A DNA stretch of 64,000 nt from Sandaracinus amylolyticus (GTDB taxonomy: Bacteria > Myxococcota_A > Polyangia > Polyangiales > Sandaracinaceae), in NCBI RefSeq assembly GCF_021631985.1, contig NZ_CP070225.1, positions 9,796,001 through 9,860,000 of the forward strand, written 5' to 3'. Under the pieces are notes generated by a model. The model did not search any database. It was not told the origin of the DNA and saw only the letters and a list, made by a program, of their open reading frames with translations. A program made the translations under genes and the position numbers. Positions 1 to 8,455 of the stretch are shown one piece after another; within the stretch, counting starts at the first letter, position 1; every line of letters begins with the position of its first letter.

Positions 1-73
1 GGTGAAGCAGCGAGTGTTGATGCTCGACGCCACGCAGCGCGACGCGCTGGTCGCCTTCCTCCGGTCGCTCTGA
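1..73 (+). CDS. C-terminal end of a truncated gene, possibly cytochrome c-like
   Basis: Only the last 23 codons lie in the window, read from base 2 to a TGA at 71-73; the rest lies upstream. The tail DATQRDALVAFLRSL resembles the closing helix of cytochrome c or di-haem oxidoreductase proteins, which often end with a Leu-rich segment of this kind. No haem motif is visible here, so the family is only a suggestion. The gene converges on the next one, with a strong hairpin between and across the two ends. Confidence 0.55.
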   Translation, partial: VKQRVLMLDATQRDALVAFLRSL

Positions 74-80
74 GCTCGAC

Positions 81-114
81 TCGGCTTCGTCGGTCTAGAG
101 ATCGACGAAGCCGA
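81..114. terminator. Perfect 12 bp inverted repeat between convergent genes
   Basis: TCGGCTTCGTCG at 81-92 is the exact reverse complement of CGACGAAGCCGA at 103-114, with a 10-base loop. It lies 8 bases after the stop at 71-73 and overlaps the last codons of the minus-strand gene ending at 95. A bidirectional terminator is plausible. No T-tract follows on either strand. Confidence 0.5.
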
Positions 115-1051
115 TCACTCTCAGTCCACCGCGCCCGCCGCCGCGAATCGAGTCCACCTGTTGGATGATCGTCGAGCCGCCGCCGAACAGCTCGATCTGC
201 AGCTCGCGAATCGGCTCCCATCCCCAGACGCCGTCCACCGAGATCGGGAACACGTCTCCGCCGGGCCAGATCGACGAGATGCTCACGTCGGCGCGCGCTC
301 CCCACCGCATCTGGAGCGCCGCCGATCCGAGGAAGAGCTGCGCTGCGAGCCCGCCGGTCAGTCCTTCTTGATTGCCGAGCCAGGTCGCGATCCACGCCTG
401 TCCGAGCCGGATTCCGAGCCCGCCCGACACCACCAGCGCGGCATCACCGGCGAACGGATCACTGCGCAGCTCGAATGCCGCGCTCGCTCGCCATCCACCG
501 CCTCCGGTGCGCGGAAACCACAGCGCGTCATCGGCCGGTCCCATCAAGAGCGCAGTGCGCATCGAGAGGTCCAATTGCGCCGGAGTCGCGCCCTCGGCAG
601 TGGGCGTCATCCACGCGATCGAGGCCTCTCCGCGCCACTCGCCGCACGGCGAGTGCATCACCACGCCGACGTCGATCGCCGGCGCGCGCAGGATGTCGGC
701 GTTCGGCCCGAACGACGCGCCCGCCGCGATACCCGCCGAGAGCGCGACGAGCGGCGTGATCGGCAATGCCCCGCGCACCTGCGCGCGCAGCGCGCCGATC
801 GGACCGACGCCGACACGTCCCTCGAGCTCGAGCGAGATGTTGCGCGCGGGATCGCCGAGCCCTGCGAAATACCCCGCGGGCACCGGGCTCCCCGGCCGCG
901 CACCGGTCGCGACGCAGGTGCGCCCCACGCCGCGCGACGCCTCGGTCGTCCCGCGATCGACGGCCAGCGCGTCGTCGTCGTCGTTCTCGATCTGCGCGCG
1001 CGCCGGGATCGACACCAGCGAGAGCGCGATTGCGATCATCCAGACACGCAT
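95..1051 (-). CDS. Secreted hypothetical protein, possible outer-membrane beta-barrel
   Basis: 318 aa. The N-terminus MRVWMIAIALSLVSIPARAQ is a clear Sec signal peptide with a signal peptidase I site after ARA. The mature part has an acidic stretch (residues 22-27), then Gly-rich segments with alternating hydrophobic residues, including several ending in paired aromatic or aliphatic residues, as in small beta-barrels. I do not recognise a family. The ATG overlaps the TGA of the upstream dipeptidase gene by one base (TGATG), which implies translational coupling and a shared envelope location. The upstream extension of this reading frame is antisense-type noise. Confidence 0.8.
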   Translation of the reverse strand: MRVWMIAIALSLVSIPARAQIENDDDDALAVDRGTTEASRGVGRTCVATGARPGSPVPAGYFAGLGDPARNISLELEGRVGVGPIGALRAQVRGALPITPLVALSAGIAAGASFGPNADILRAPAIDVGVVMHSPCGEWRGEASIAWMTPTAEGATPAQLDLSMRTALLMGPADDALWFPRTGGGGWRASAAFELRSDPFAGDAALVVSGGLGIRLGQAWIATWLGNQEGLTGGLAAQLFLGSAALQMRWGARADVSISSIWPGGDVFPISVDGVWGWEPIRELQIELFGGGSTIIQQVDSIRGGGRGGLRVIGFVDL

Positions 1052-3756
1052 CACGGCGTCCCTCCGCGGCGCGCGGGATCGGTGCGCTCCCAGACCCGGA
1101 GAATCCCTTCGGCCGAGAGCAGCAGTGAGTCGACCACCGCCGTGCGCTGCGCCTCGGGCAGATCGTCGCTCTCCGCGATCGTCGCGATCACGTCGGCGAG
1201 CTGCCCGTACGAAGCGAGACCGCGCTCGTCGAGGCGCACCGTGCGCGGGCCTCCGTCGATCGTGAGCGGTCCGATCGAAGGCGTGCTGCACCCGTGCGCG
1301 CCGTACTCGAAGGTGCTCGGCGAGCGGCGTGTGATCGGGAACTGCGGCGCGAGCCCGTTCATGTCGGTGCCGAACCCGATCGCGCCGCGGCGCCCGTCGA
1401 AGATGCGATCCATCAGCCCCGCGTAGTCCTCGGCCCACGCGACCACCGGATCCTGCACGACCTCGATGCGCGCCTCGTCGATCGAGAACGACACGCGCGC
1501 ATCCGGGTCGTGGGTGACCAGCGCGAGATCGAGCCCGCAGAGCGCACTCGGCGCGACGTCGGCGGGCAGCGTGACGAAGCGATCGAAGCGATTCCCGCCG
1601 CTCCACGTGCCGCGGAAGCTCATCGTGACCCACTCGCCCTCGCACCCGCTCGTCGGGAACGACGGCGCTGCCGGACACGTGCCGTCGCTCGCGCGCAGTC
1701 GCGGTCGCGCGCACAGCTCGCTGCCATAACGATCGAGCGCCGCGCCGAGCAGCGTGTTCGAGCCTCCCGGGCTCGCGATCACGCCGATGCGCACCAGCTT
1801 GCGCCCGTCGTCGAAGCTCGGCGCGTCGTCGCCGCTGCGGAACAGATCGAGCCCACCGCGCGAGCTGCCGAGCTGGGCGAGCGCACCACCGTTGTCGCGC
1901 GCCGCGACCACCCAGGTCGCTCCGTCGATCGTGATCGTCGCGCTGGTCGGCGACCACGCGCTGCCATCGGGCAGGCCACCGCACGATGCCCCGACGAGCC
2001 GGATCGACACCCGCTCGATCTGCGCGCGCGTGAACGCCGGCGTGGAGCTCCCGGCCGCGCACTCGGTGATCGTGTCGCCCTCGAGCACCGCGGGCAGGGG
2101 ATCGAGCGTCGCGCTGCACGAGCTCGACGTGCACGTCATCTCGGTGCGCACGATCACCGGCGCATCGTCGGGGGTCGCGCCCGCGAGCTGCATCTCGAGC
2201 ACGTGCGATCCGCCGCCGTCCACCGCGCCTTCCACGACCACGTCGACGCGCGTGATCGGATCGGCGCTCGAGCCCGAGATCGTCGTCCACCCGCTCGCGC
2301 ACGTCGCATCACCGTCCGCGATGCACGCGGTGCGGCTCGCGCCGGTGAACGTCGCGATCGGTCCACCGCGCACCGCGAGCACGGTCTCGGGCGCGAGCGC
2401 GCCGCCGCTCCCGAGCCCGACCACGCCGCCCGCCTGCGCGATCCACCGCGCCTGATCGGCCGCGAGATCACGCTCCGATCCCGTCGGTCCGTCGTCGGGC
2501 GCGATCCCTCCGTGCGACGCGATCAGCGGATACGGGCCGCCGGCCGCCGCCTCGGCGAGCGCGATCGCGTCGGTCGTCGCCGCGACGCCCATGTGCGAGA
2601 CGTCGACGATCAATCGACGATCGAAGAGCTGCTGGACGAACGTGCGCCCGACCTCGGTGAGCCCCATTCGATTCTGGTGCCCGAGCAATCGATATCCGAG
2701 CGCGCTCGGTCCCGCGCCGGTGCAGAAGCACTGATTGTCGTACTCGAGCGCGTCCGCCCAGGGCAGCGGCACCGACCCGAGCGCGAAGAGGAGCGGCGGC
2801 GACATCGTGCCCGGCAATTGCGGCCACCCGAGCCGCGACGTGTATCGCGACGTGTGCTCGACCTCGATGAACGAGAGCGCCGGTCGGCCGAACATCGTGC
2901 TCATCAGCGCGGTCGCGGAATTGAAGATGTCGCCGTTGGCCGCAGTGCCCCCGTGATCGTTGTCGATCAGGTGGATCGGAATCACGTGGGCCACGCCGAA
3001 TCGATCGATCAGCGCGTCGACGTCCTCGATCGTCAGCGCGTCCATCTCCAGCGAGAGCACGACCGCGAGCTTTCCCTCGCCGATGATCCGCCGTGCCTCC
3101 TCGGGCGAGCGCGCGATCTCCATCCAGTCCGACTGCTCGTCGACGATGCTCTCGATGCGCTCGAGCTGACGCGTCGCGCTGTCTCGCTCGCGCGCGCGAT
3201 TGGGCACGATCACCTCGGGAAATGAGGGCCCGGCGAGCAGCTGGGTGAGGACCTGGGAGTCGGTCACGCTCGCGAAGAGCACGCGCAGGCCGCCCTCGTA
3301 GGCGCGGCGGATCGCGTTCACCGGCATCTGCTGGTGCAGCACGTCACTGCCGCTCGGCCAACCTTCGATCGGTGGGCCACCTTCTCCCGCGATCGGCGGA
3401 TGGGGGTAGTCGGACTGCAGATTGAGCAGGGGAAGGATCTGCGAGTGGGCAGTCCGCTCGATCGGAGATCCGGTGCGGACGACGTGAGTCTCGACGGGGC
3501 AGGGTGGCAGTGAGGGAATCGAGGTCGCCGAGACTGGCGCGCTCGACTGCGCATGTCCCCAGACCAGCTGACCCTCGAATGCCTCTTCGATCCCCGGATG
3601 GGTATGGAGATCGGCAAAGCCCCACACCGCCGGCGCGCCATCGATCGTCACCGTCGGCGTGCACGGTGGGAGTGGAGGCACCTCGGGTGGAGCGCTCGAG
3701 CAGCCCGCCGTCGTCGCCAGTGCGAGGACGAGCATGTCGCGAATCTGCCAATGCAC
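1051..3756 (-). CDS. Lipoprotein peptidase M19 (membrane dipeptidase)-like metallohydrolase with large insertions
   Basis: 901 aa from GTG 3756; ATG 3735 is a possible shorter start. The N-terminus has the lipobox ATTAGC, so the protein is probably envelope-anchored. Amidohydrolase-fold metal-site motifs are spread over the chain: H51-T-H53, E237 in LSLEMDAL, H388 in VDVSHM, H415 in IASHGG and D798 in GTDMNG. This order matches M19 dipeptidases. Two differences stand out: the first motif is HxH rather than the HxD of renal dipeptidase, and about 380 residues separate H415 from D798, where M19 enzymes have about 70. The inserted part reads as beta-sandwich-like, with Cys pairs. The substrate is unknown; a dipeptide or related amide is likely. 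The stop overlaps the start of the next gene. Confidence 0.75.
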   Translation of the reverse strand: MHWQIRDMLVLALATTAGCSSAPPEVPPLPPCTPTVTIDGAPAVWGFADLHTHPGIEEAFEGQLVWGHAQSSAPVSATSIPSLPPCPVETHVVRTGSPIERTAHSQILPLLNLQSDYPHPPIAGEGGPPIEGWPSGSDVLHQQMPVNAIRRAYEGGLRVLFASVTDSQVLTQLLAGPSFPEVIVPNRARERDSATRQLERIESIVDEQSDWMEIARSPEEARRIIGEGKLAVVLSLEMDALTIEDVDALIDRFGVAHVIPIHLIDNDHGGTAANGDIFNSATALMSTMFGRPALSFIEVEHTSRYTSRLGWPQLPGTMSPPLLFALGSVPLPWADALEYDNQCFCTGAGPSALGYRLLGHQNRMGLTEVGRTFVQQLFDRRLIVDVSHMGVAATTDAIALAEAAAGGPYPLIASHGGIAPDDGPTGSERDLAADQARWIAQAGGVVGLGSGGALAPETVLAVRGGPIATFTGASRTACIADGDATCASGWTTISGSSADPITRVDVVVEGAVDGGGSHVLEMQLAGATPDDAPVIVRTEMTCTSSSCSATLDPLPAVLEGDTITECAAGSSTPAFTRAQIERVSIRLVGASCGGLPDGSAWSPTSATITIDGATWVVAARDNGGALAQLGSSRGGLDLFRSGDDAPSFDDGRKLVRIGVIASPGGSNTLLGAALDRYGSELCARPRLRASDGTCPAAPSFPTSGCEGEWVTMSFRGTWSGGNRFDRFVTLPADVAPSALCGLDLALVTHDPDARVSFSIDEARIEVVQDPVVAWAEDYAGLMDRIFDGRRGAIGFGTDMNGLAPQFPITRRSPSTFEYGAHGCSTPSIGPLTIDGGPRTVRLDERGLASYGQLADVIATIAESDDLPEAQRTAVVDSLLLSAEGILRVWERTDPARRGGTP

Positions 3757-3775
3757 GAGCGCGAGTGTACGATGC

Positions 3776-4405
3776 GTGACCGTGCGCTCGAAAATAACGC
3801 TCACTGCATTCGTGCTCACGACTCTCGTGCTCGCGCGACCAGCCCGAGCCGAGGACACCGAGGCGGAGATTGCACGCGGTGATCACGTGCTCGACGAGGA
3901 CGAGGTCGATCGCGCGGGCATCGTGCGGGTGGGCCTCGGGATCGGCGGACAGCCCGCGGCGGGCGAGGTCGGCGCCATCGTGCACGCCGACGTCGGTGGC
4001 CGTCCGATGCTCGGCGGGCTGATCGTCACGCTCTCGAGCACGCTCTACGCGAACCCGTCCGCGCTGGTGTGGACGACCGGCTTCTCCGCGGAGCTCGACG
4101 TCACGTACGTGATCGAGACCGCGTTCTACACGCGCCGCGAGGTGAACGCCGAGCGCCTCGTGCAGCTCTCGCTGGGCGGGCGCATCGGCCTCTCGTACGG
4201 TCGCGACGCGCAGCCGATCCCGTTCGATCTCGGCGAGCGCGTCTACGAAGTGCTGCGCCCCGAGTGGAGCTTCTACGCGGAGGGCCGCATCCGCGTCGCG
4301 CCGGGCTGGTACCTCACCGCGCGCCCGATGCTCGACGTGCCCACGGACTTCGGCGACATCGCGCGATGGAGCGTCACGATCGGCGGCGCGTACGCGTGGC
4401 GCTGA
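3776..4405 (+). CDS. Secreted hypothetical protein
   Basis: 209 aa from GTG 3776; GTG 3782 is equally possible. MTVRSKITLTAFVLTTLVLA followed by RPARA is a good Sec signal peptide with cleavage at ARA/E. The mature protein starts with acidic residues. It then shows alternating beta-strand-like segments (GGLIVTLSSTLYANP, FSAELDVTYVIETAFY, WSFYAEGRIRVAPGWYLTARP), suggesting a small outer-membrane barrel or periplasmic beta protein. No family is recognised. It diverges from the dipeptidase gene with only about 20 bases between the start codons, so the promoters must overlap coding or start regions. Confidence 0.72.
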   Translation: MTVRSKITLTAFVLTTLVLARPARAEDTEAEIARGDHVLDEDEVDRAGIVRVGLGIGGQPAAGEVGAIVHADVGGRPMLGGLIVTLSSTLYANPSALVWTTGFSAELDVTYVIETAFYTRREVNAERLVQLSLGGRIGLSYGRDAQPIPFDLGERVYEVLRPEWSFYAEGRIRVAPGWYLTARPMLDVPTDFGDIARWSVTIGGAYAWR

Positions 4406-4472
4406 TCCGCGCGCGCACACGCAAGGGGGCGTAGGGGCCCCCGCGCAGCGCGGAGCGGCCAGGGGGTCGAGA

Positions 4473-4489
4473 GGGGAGCGGAGCTCCCC
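4473..4489. terminator. Hairpin between convergent genes
   Basis: GGGGAGC (4473-4479) and GCTCCCC (4483-4489) form a 7 bp stem with a GGA loop in the 91-base gap between the stops at 4405 and 4497. A second G/C run (AGGGGGC...GGGGCCCCC) lies just upstream. No T-tract follows, so this is a structural candidate only. Confidence 0.35.
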
Positions 4490-4496
4490 CGGGAAA

Positions 4497-6731
4497 TCAG
4501 TGACCGCCCACGAGGCCCGCCGCTGCGAGCATCGCGAAGAGGGCCGCCGCGAGCGACTCGCCGGCCACCGCACCCGACGCGAGCGGGATGATGTAGCGCT
4601 CGCCGGTCTCCTTGCCGAAGCGCATCCACAGCTCCGCGATCACCGCGCCGATGAAGAACGAGAGCGCGTTCGCGAAGGGCACGACGAACGCGAGCCCGAG
4701 GCCCATCGACGAGGGCATCCACTTCTTGATGTTCTTGGGCGCGAGGCCTTCCGCGAGCGCGAGCACGATGCCGACGAGACCGCCGATCACGATCGCGAGG
4801 CGCGCGCTCTCGGGGATCGTCTCGACGCCGCGCGAGAGCGCCTGCGCCACCGCGTACCACATCGTCGTCGCGGGCGAGTTGAACGCCTCGAGGTGCTCGC
4901 GGTCCGGCACCAGGACGAACCACGCGGGCACCACCGCGATCACGCCGAAGAACACGCCGAAGAACTGCGCGAGGAACTGCTTGCGCGGGTTCGCGCCGAG
5001 CAGATAGCCGCTCTTCAGGTCGGTCAGCAGGTCCGCGCTCGAGCCCGCCGCGCCCGCGGTGATGCCCGCGGTCATCAGGTTCACCGTCGTGTTCGCGGGC
5101 GCGAGCACCGCGTAGGTGAACTGCGTGATCTTGCCCATCGCGCCGATCGGCGTGGTGTCGGTCTCACCGGTCGCGCGGCACGCGACGAGCGCGAGCACGA
5201 ACGAGAGCACCACGCTGAGCACGCCGAGCCACGGCGCGATGCCGAACGAGAGCCAGCACAGCAGCGTCAGGCCGATCGTCACCGGGATGCCGCCGATCAG
5301 CAGCCAGCTCGCGGGCACCTCGAGGCGCTCGATCGGATCGCTGCTCGCGCCGTCCTTCTTCTTCCCGAGGTTGCGGATCGCGCGGAGGATCGTGCGGTAG
5401 CCCAGCGCGAACGACGTGAGGCCCGACGCGACGAGCAGCGCGGTGCCGAGCCAGAGCGACCAGCGCGTCACGCGGATCATCGCGATGATCGGGCGCTCGT
5501 GGAGCTCGCTCGCGCCGGGCGCGATCACCGTCCACCCGACCATCGGCGCGCCGTCGGCGGCGACCGCAGGCTCGCCGATGCGGATGCGATCCGCGGGCAC
5601 GCCACGCTCGACGAGCGCGTCGCGCAGGTGCTCGGCGCGCGCGGTCGCGATCGCCGCAGTGCCGCCCGCCGACTGGTTCGCCATGCCGGTGAGCTGGATC
5701 GCCTCGATCGCGCTGCTCGACGCGAGCGTCTCGCTCGCCGTCGCCGCGGCCTCGTCGTACTGCGCGCCCTCGAGCTCGGTCGAGCCCGGCCCGAACTCGA
5801 CGCCCGGATTGCTCGCGACCTCCATGTGACCGAAGAAGCGCTTCGGCGCCTCGACCCAGTCCTCCATGCCCATCGTCGCCGGCGCGAGCGCGACGTAGTT
5901 GATCAGCGATCCGACGAGCATCCACGTCGAGACGCGCAGACCGACGATCATGCCCGCCGCGATCAGCAGCAGGCTCGGCTCGAACCACATGCCGAGCGTC
6001 TTGCCGGTGAGCACCGTGCTGCGCGCGCCGACGATCGGGAAGTTCAGGAAGATCTGCTCGGGCATGTACCCGAACGAGCGCACCAGCGCGACGACGATGC
6101 CGACCGCGAGCGCGCCGATCAGCGCGCGCGCCTTGAGCATCGACTCGCGACCCGCGGCGTAGAGCGAGCGCAGCGTCTCCGCGGCCGCGATGCCGCTCGG
6201 GAAGGGCAGCTGCTCGCTGTTGATCATCTGCCGCTTCATCGGGATCGCGAGGAAGACCCCGAGCAGCGCGGTGAGCAGCACCCAGATCGCGACCGGGAAC
6301 CAGTGCATCTGCTGACCGGTGATCAGCAGCAGCGCGCCGACCGCGGTGGCGAGCGTGCCGCCGGTCGAGTAGCCCGCCGCCGACGCGGTGGACTGCATGC
6401 AGTTGTTCTCGAGGATCGTCATCTTCGTCTTCGCGAGTCGAAGCGAGACGAAGGAGTTCCAGATCGCGTAGCTCAGCACGCACGCGGTGATCGCGACGCC
6501 GAACGCCCAGCCGAGCTTGAGCGTCGTGTAGAGGTTCGAGACGCTCATCGCCGCGCCGAGCAGACCACCCATCACGACCGCGCGGATCGTGAGCTGCGGG
6601 ACGTCGTCACCGCGGTAGTAGTGCTTCACCCATGCGGCGTCGCGCTCTTCCTCGGGGAGCTGCGAGAGGTCGGGAAGACCCTCGGGCGTGGCGGACGCGG
6701 CAGTGCTCTCGGAGGCGGCGGGTGCGGACAT
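4497..6731 (-). CDS. OPT-family oligopeptide/metal-chelate transporter with inserted OmpA-like domain
   Basis: 744 aa. The start at ATG 6731 is preceded by AGAAGG at good spacing; a longer frame upstream lacks support. Many hydrophobic helices and the N-terminal GGLLGAAMSVSNLYTTLKLGW match the OPT (oligopeptide transporter) superfamily, which moves peptides or metal chelates across the inner membrane. At about residues 308-400 a hydrophilic block interrupts the helices. It has the pattern VEFGPGSTELEG, then IQLTGMANQSAGG, then ARAEHLRDALVERGVPADRI, which is the OmpA C-terminal (peptidoglycan-associating) consensus in order. The Asp that normally contacts peptidoglycan in GHTD is not conserved (GMAN). 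The protein is standalone, with no operon partner. Confidence 0.85.
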   Translation of the reverse strand: MSAPAASESTAASATPEGLPDLSQLPEEERDAAWVKHYYRGDDVPQLTIRAVVMGGLLGAAMSVSNLYTTLKLGWAFGVAITACVLSYAIWNSFVSLRLAKTKMTILENNCMQSTASAAGYSTGGTLATAVGALLLITGQQMHWFPVAIWVLLTALLGVFLAIPMKRQMINSEQLPFPSGIAAAETLRSLYAAGRESMLKARALIGALAVGIVVALVRSFGYMPEQIFLNFPIVGARSTVLTGKTLGMWFEPSLLLIAAGMIVGLRVSTWMLVGSLINYVALAPATMGMEDWVEAPKRFFGHMEVASNPGVEFGPGSTELEGAQYDEAAATASETLASSSAIEAIQLTGMANQSAGGTAAIATARAEHLRDALVERGVPADRIRIGEPAVAADGAPMVGWTVIAPGASELHERPIIAMIRVTRWSLWLGTALLVASGLTSFALGYRTILRAIRNLGKKKDGASSDPIERLEVPASWLLIGGIPVTIGLTLLCWLSFGIAPWLGVLSVVLSFVLALVACRATGETDTTPIGAMGKITQFTYAVLAPANTTVNLMTAGITAGAAGSSADLLTDLKSGYLLGANPRKQFLAQFFGVFFGVIAVVPAWFVLVPDREHLEAFNSPATTMWYAVAQALSRGVETIPESARLAIVIGGLVGIVLALAEGLAPKNIKKWMPSSMGLGLAFVVPFANALSFFIGAVIAELWMRFGKETGERYIIPLASGAVAGESLAAALFAMLAAAGLVGGH

Positions 6732-6816
6732 GCGCTGGTACCTTCTGGCCCCAAAATCGATTGGGAGGCGGGCACCATCGCACTGGACCGCCGCGAGCTT
6801 CAAGCGGATCGACTCG

Positions 6817-7398
6817 ATGACACGACGCACGTTCGACGAGGGCTATTACCGGCGCTTCTATCTGGATCGCAAAAGGCGCGTGGCGTCGCGAGAAGACACG
6901 GAAAAGCTCGTGGAATTCGTCGCTGCGTACCTGCGTCTGCTCGACGTGCGTGTGCGCACGGTGCTCGATCTCGGGTGCGGTCTCGGGTGGTGGAGAGACC
7001 CCGTGCTGCGCTGTTTTCCTGGTGCGACCTGGACGGGAGTCGAGGTGAGCGAGCACCTCTGCGACACGCTCGGTTGGAGCCGAGGATCGGTCGTCGATTG
7101 GAAGGGCGAGCCCGCGGACCTCGTGGTGTGTCAGGGCGTCCTGCAGTACCTCGACGACCGCGAGGTGACGCGTGCGCTCGCGAACCTGAAGCGCCACGCG
7201 ACGAAGGCGATCTATCTCGAGGCGGTCACGCGCGAGGACTGGAGCAAGACGGTCGATCGCGCGCGCAGCGATCACGACGTCGCGCTGCGATCGGCCGAGG
7301 TCTACAAGCGCGCATTGTCGACGCGCTTCGTGCACGCGGGCGGCGGGCTCTGGCTGCGCAAGAGCGAAGCGACGCTGTTCGCGCTCGAGCGCGCGTGA
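6817..7398 (+). CDS. Class I SAM-dependent methyltransferase-like protein
   Basis: 193 aa from ATG 6817; in-frame ATGs at 6730 and 6688 would overlap the divergent OPT gene. VRTVLDLGCGLGWWRDPVL (about residues 45-63) is the Rossmann motif I of SAM-dependent methyltransferases. FPGATWTGVEVSE supplies the acidic residue at the end of strand 2, and ADLVVCQGVLQYLDD supplies motif IV and the following helix. The length is short for the class but complete for a minimal fold. The substrate cannot be predicted. It converges on the next gene with three bases between the stop codons. Confidence 0.75.
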   Translation: MTRRTFDEGYYRRFYLDRKRRVASREDTEKLVEFVAAYLRLLDVRVRTVLDLGCGLGWWRDPVLRCFPGATWTGVEVSEHLCDTLGWSRGSVVDWKGEPADLVVCQGVLQYLDDREVTRALANLKRHATKAIYLEAVTREDWSKTVDRARSDHDVALRSAEVYKRALSTRFVHAGGGLWLRKSEATLFALERA

Positions 7399-7401
7399 GG
7401 A

Positions 7402-8418
7402 TCACTGCGGCCTGATCTCGACGCCGAGCACCAGCACGCCGAGCGCGCCGGCGATGCCCGCGAGGGTCTCGCCGGTCGGCGCGAGGGTGCCGCGCACCGG
7501 CACCGCGATCCATCCGAGCTCGACGCCGACGTGCAGATACGCGGAGCCGACGACGTGCAGCGAGAGGTGCGCCGCGCTGATCACCGCGAGCGTGCCGCCG
7601 GCGATCGTCTCCGCGCTCGCGCCGGATGATGCGCGCCCCTCGAGGATCGCGGCACCACCGCGCGCGCCCACGCCGAAGTCCGCGTGATCGAGCCCGAAGG
7701 GAAGCCGCAACGCGAGGAGCGCGCCGACCCATGCGGTGGTGACCGCGACCGAGCCGAGCGCGCCCGCTTCCACGCGGCCGTGCTCGGCGCGCGCGTCGAG
7801 CACCAGCGCGAGCGGCGCGAAGAGCTCGATGTCGACCGCGAGCCCACCGCCGCCCGCGGCGTGCAGCGGCTCGCCCGAGAGGCGCAGCGCACCGAGCACC
7901 TGCACTCCGACCGGGCCTGCGGTGATCGGCTCGGGGGTCGGGGTCTCGAGATCGCCGGGCGAGGTCTCGTCGACGAGGCGATCGCGCGCGGCGTCGAGCG
8001 CCGCGGCGCGTGCTTCTTCGCTGCCCTCGGGCGAGGGGCGCATCCCGTCGAGCTCTGCGTCGTGGCGCATGCCGAGCTCGACCCACGCCGCGCCGAGGAG
8101 CTCGGCGATCGCGAGCGCGACGAGGCGCGCGCGCACCGCGGCAGGCGCGCTCGCGAGATCGAACGTGCGCTGCAGGCGCTTGCGCGTGAGGCCGTCGTCG
8201 ACGTCGACCGAGACCGACGTGCCCTCGCACGAGACGCGCGCGCGGGTCGTCGACTCGAGGTCCGAGGGCGCGAGCTCCGCGTCGTCGCCGAGCTCGATCG
8301 CGAGCACGTGCGCGGTGAGCTCTGCGTCGAGCTCCGTGCACGAGGGATCGATCGCGATCGCGACGCGTGGTCGGTCCTGCGCGCTCGCCATCGCGGGCGC
8401 GAGCAGCAGGGCGCTCAA
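7402..8418 (-). CDS. Secreted hypothetical protein of the ECF/FecR operon; start codon uncertain
   Basis: About 338 aa if TTG 8418 is the start. The residues before the cleavage site, in-frame DALLLSALLLAPAMASAQ, make a convincing signal peptide. However, no ATG or GTG exists in this frame between the end of the FecR gene and that segment. A single extra base just after the GTGA at 8459-8456 would create a GTG start with the charged n-region TRRW in frame, so a small deletion or sequence error is possible. The mature part begins RPRVAIAIDPSCTELDAEL; no family is recognised. It is last in an operon with the sigma factor and FecR genes, so it may be an effector of, or sensor for, that unit. Confidence 0.65.
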   Translation of the reverse strand: MSALLLAPAMASAQDRPRVAIAIDPSCTELDAELTAHVLAIELGDDAELAPSDLESTTRARVSCEGTSVSVDVDDGLTRKRLQRTFDLASAPAAVRARLVALAIAELLGAAWVELGMRHDAELDGMRPSPEGSEEARAAALDAARDRLVDETSPGDLETPTPEPITAGPVGVQVLGALRLSGEPLHAAGGGGLAVDIELFAPLALVLDARAEHGRVEAGALGSVAVTTAWVGALLALRLPFGLDHADFGVGARGGAAILEGRASSGASAETIAGGTLAVISAAHLSLHVVGSAYLHVGVELGWIAVPVRGTLAPTGETLAGIAGALGVLVLGVEIRPQ

Positions 8419-8455
8419 CAGCAGCGCGTCGATCGCGGCCCAGCGCCGCGTGCGA

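Noticed and set aside
4500-7415. 971-codon plus-strand frame opposite the OPT transporter
   Set aside because: Arg/His/Asp-rich and without a domain, whereas the opposite strand encodes a clear transporter.
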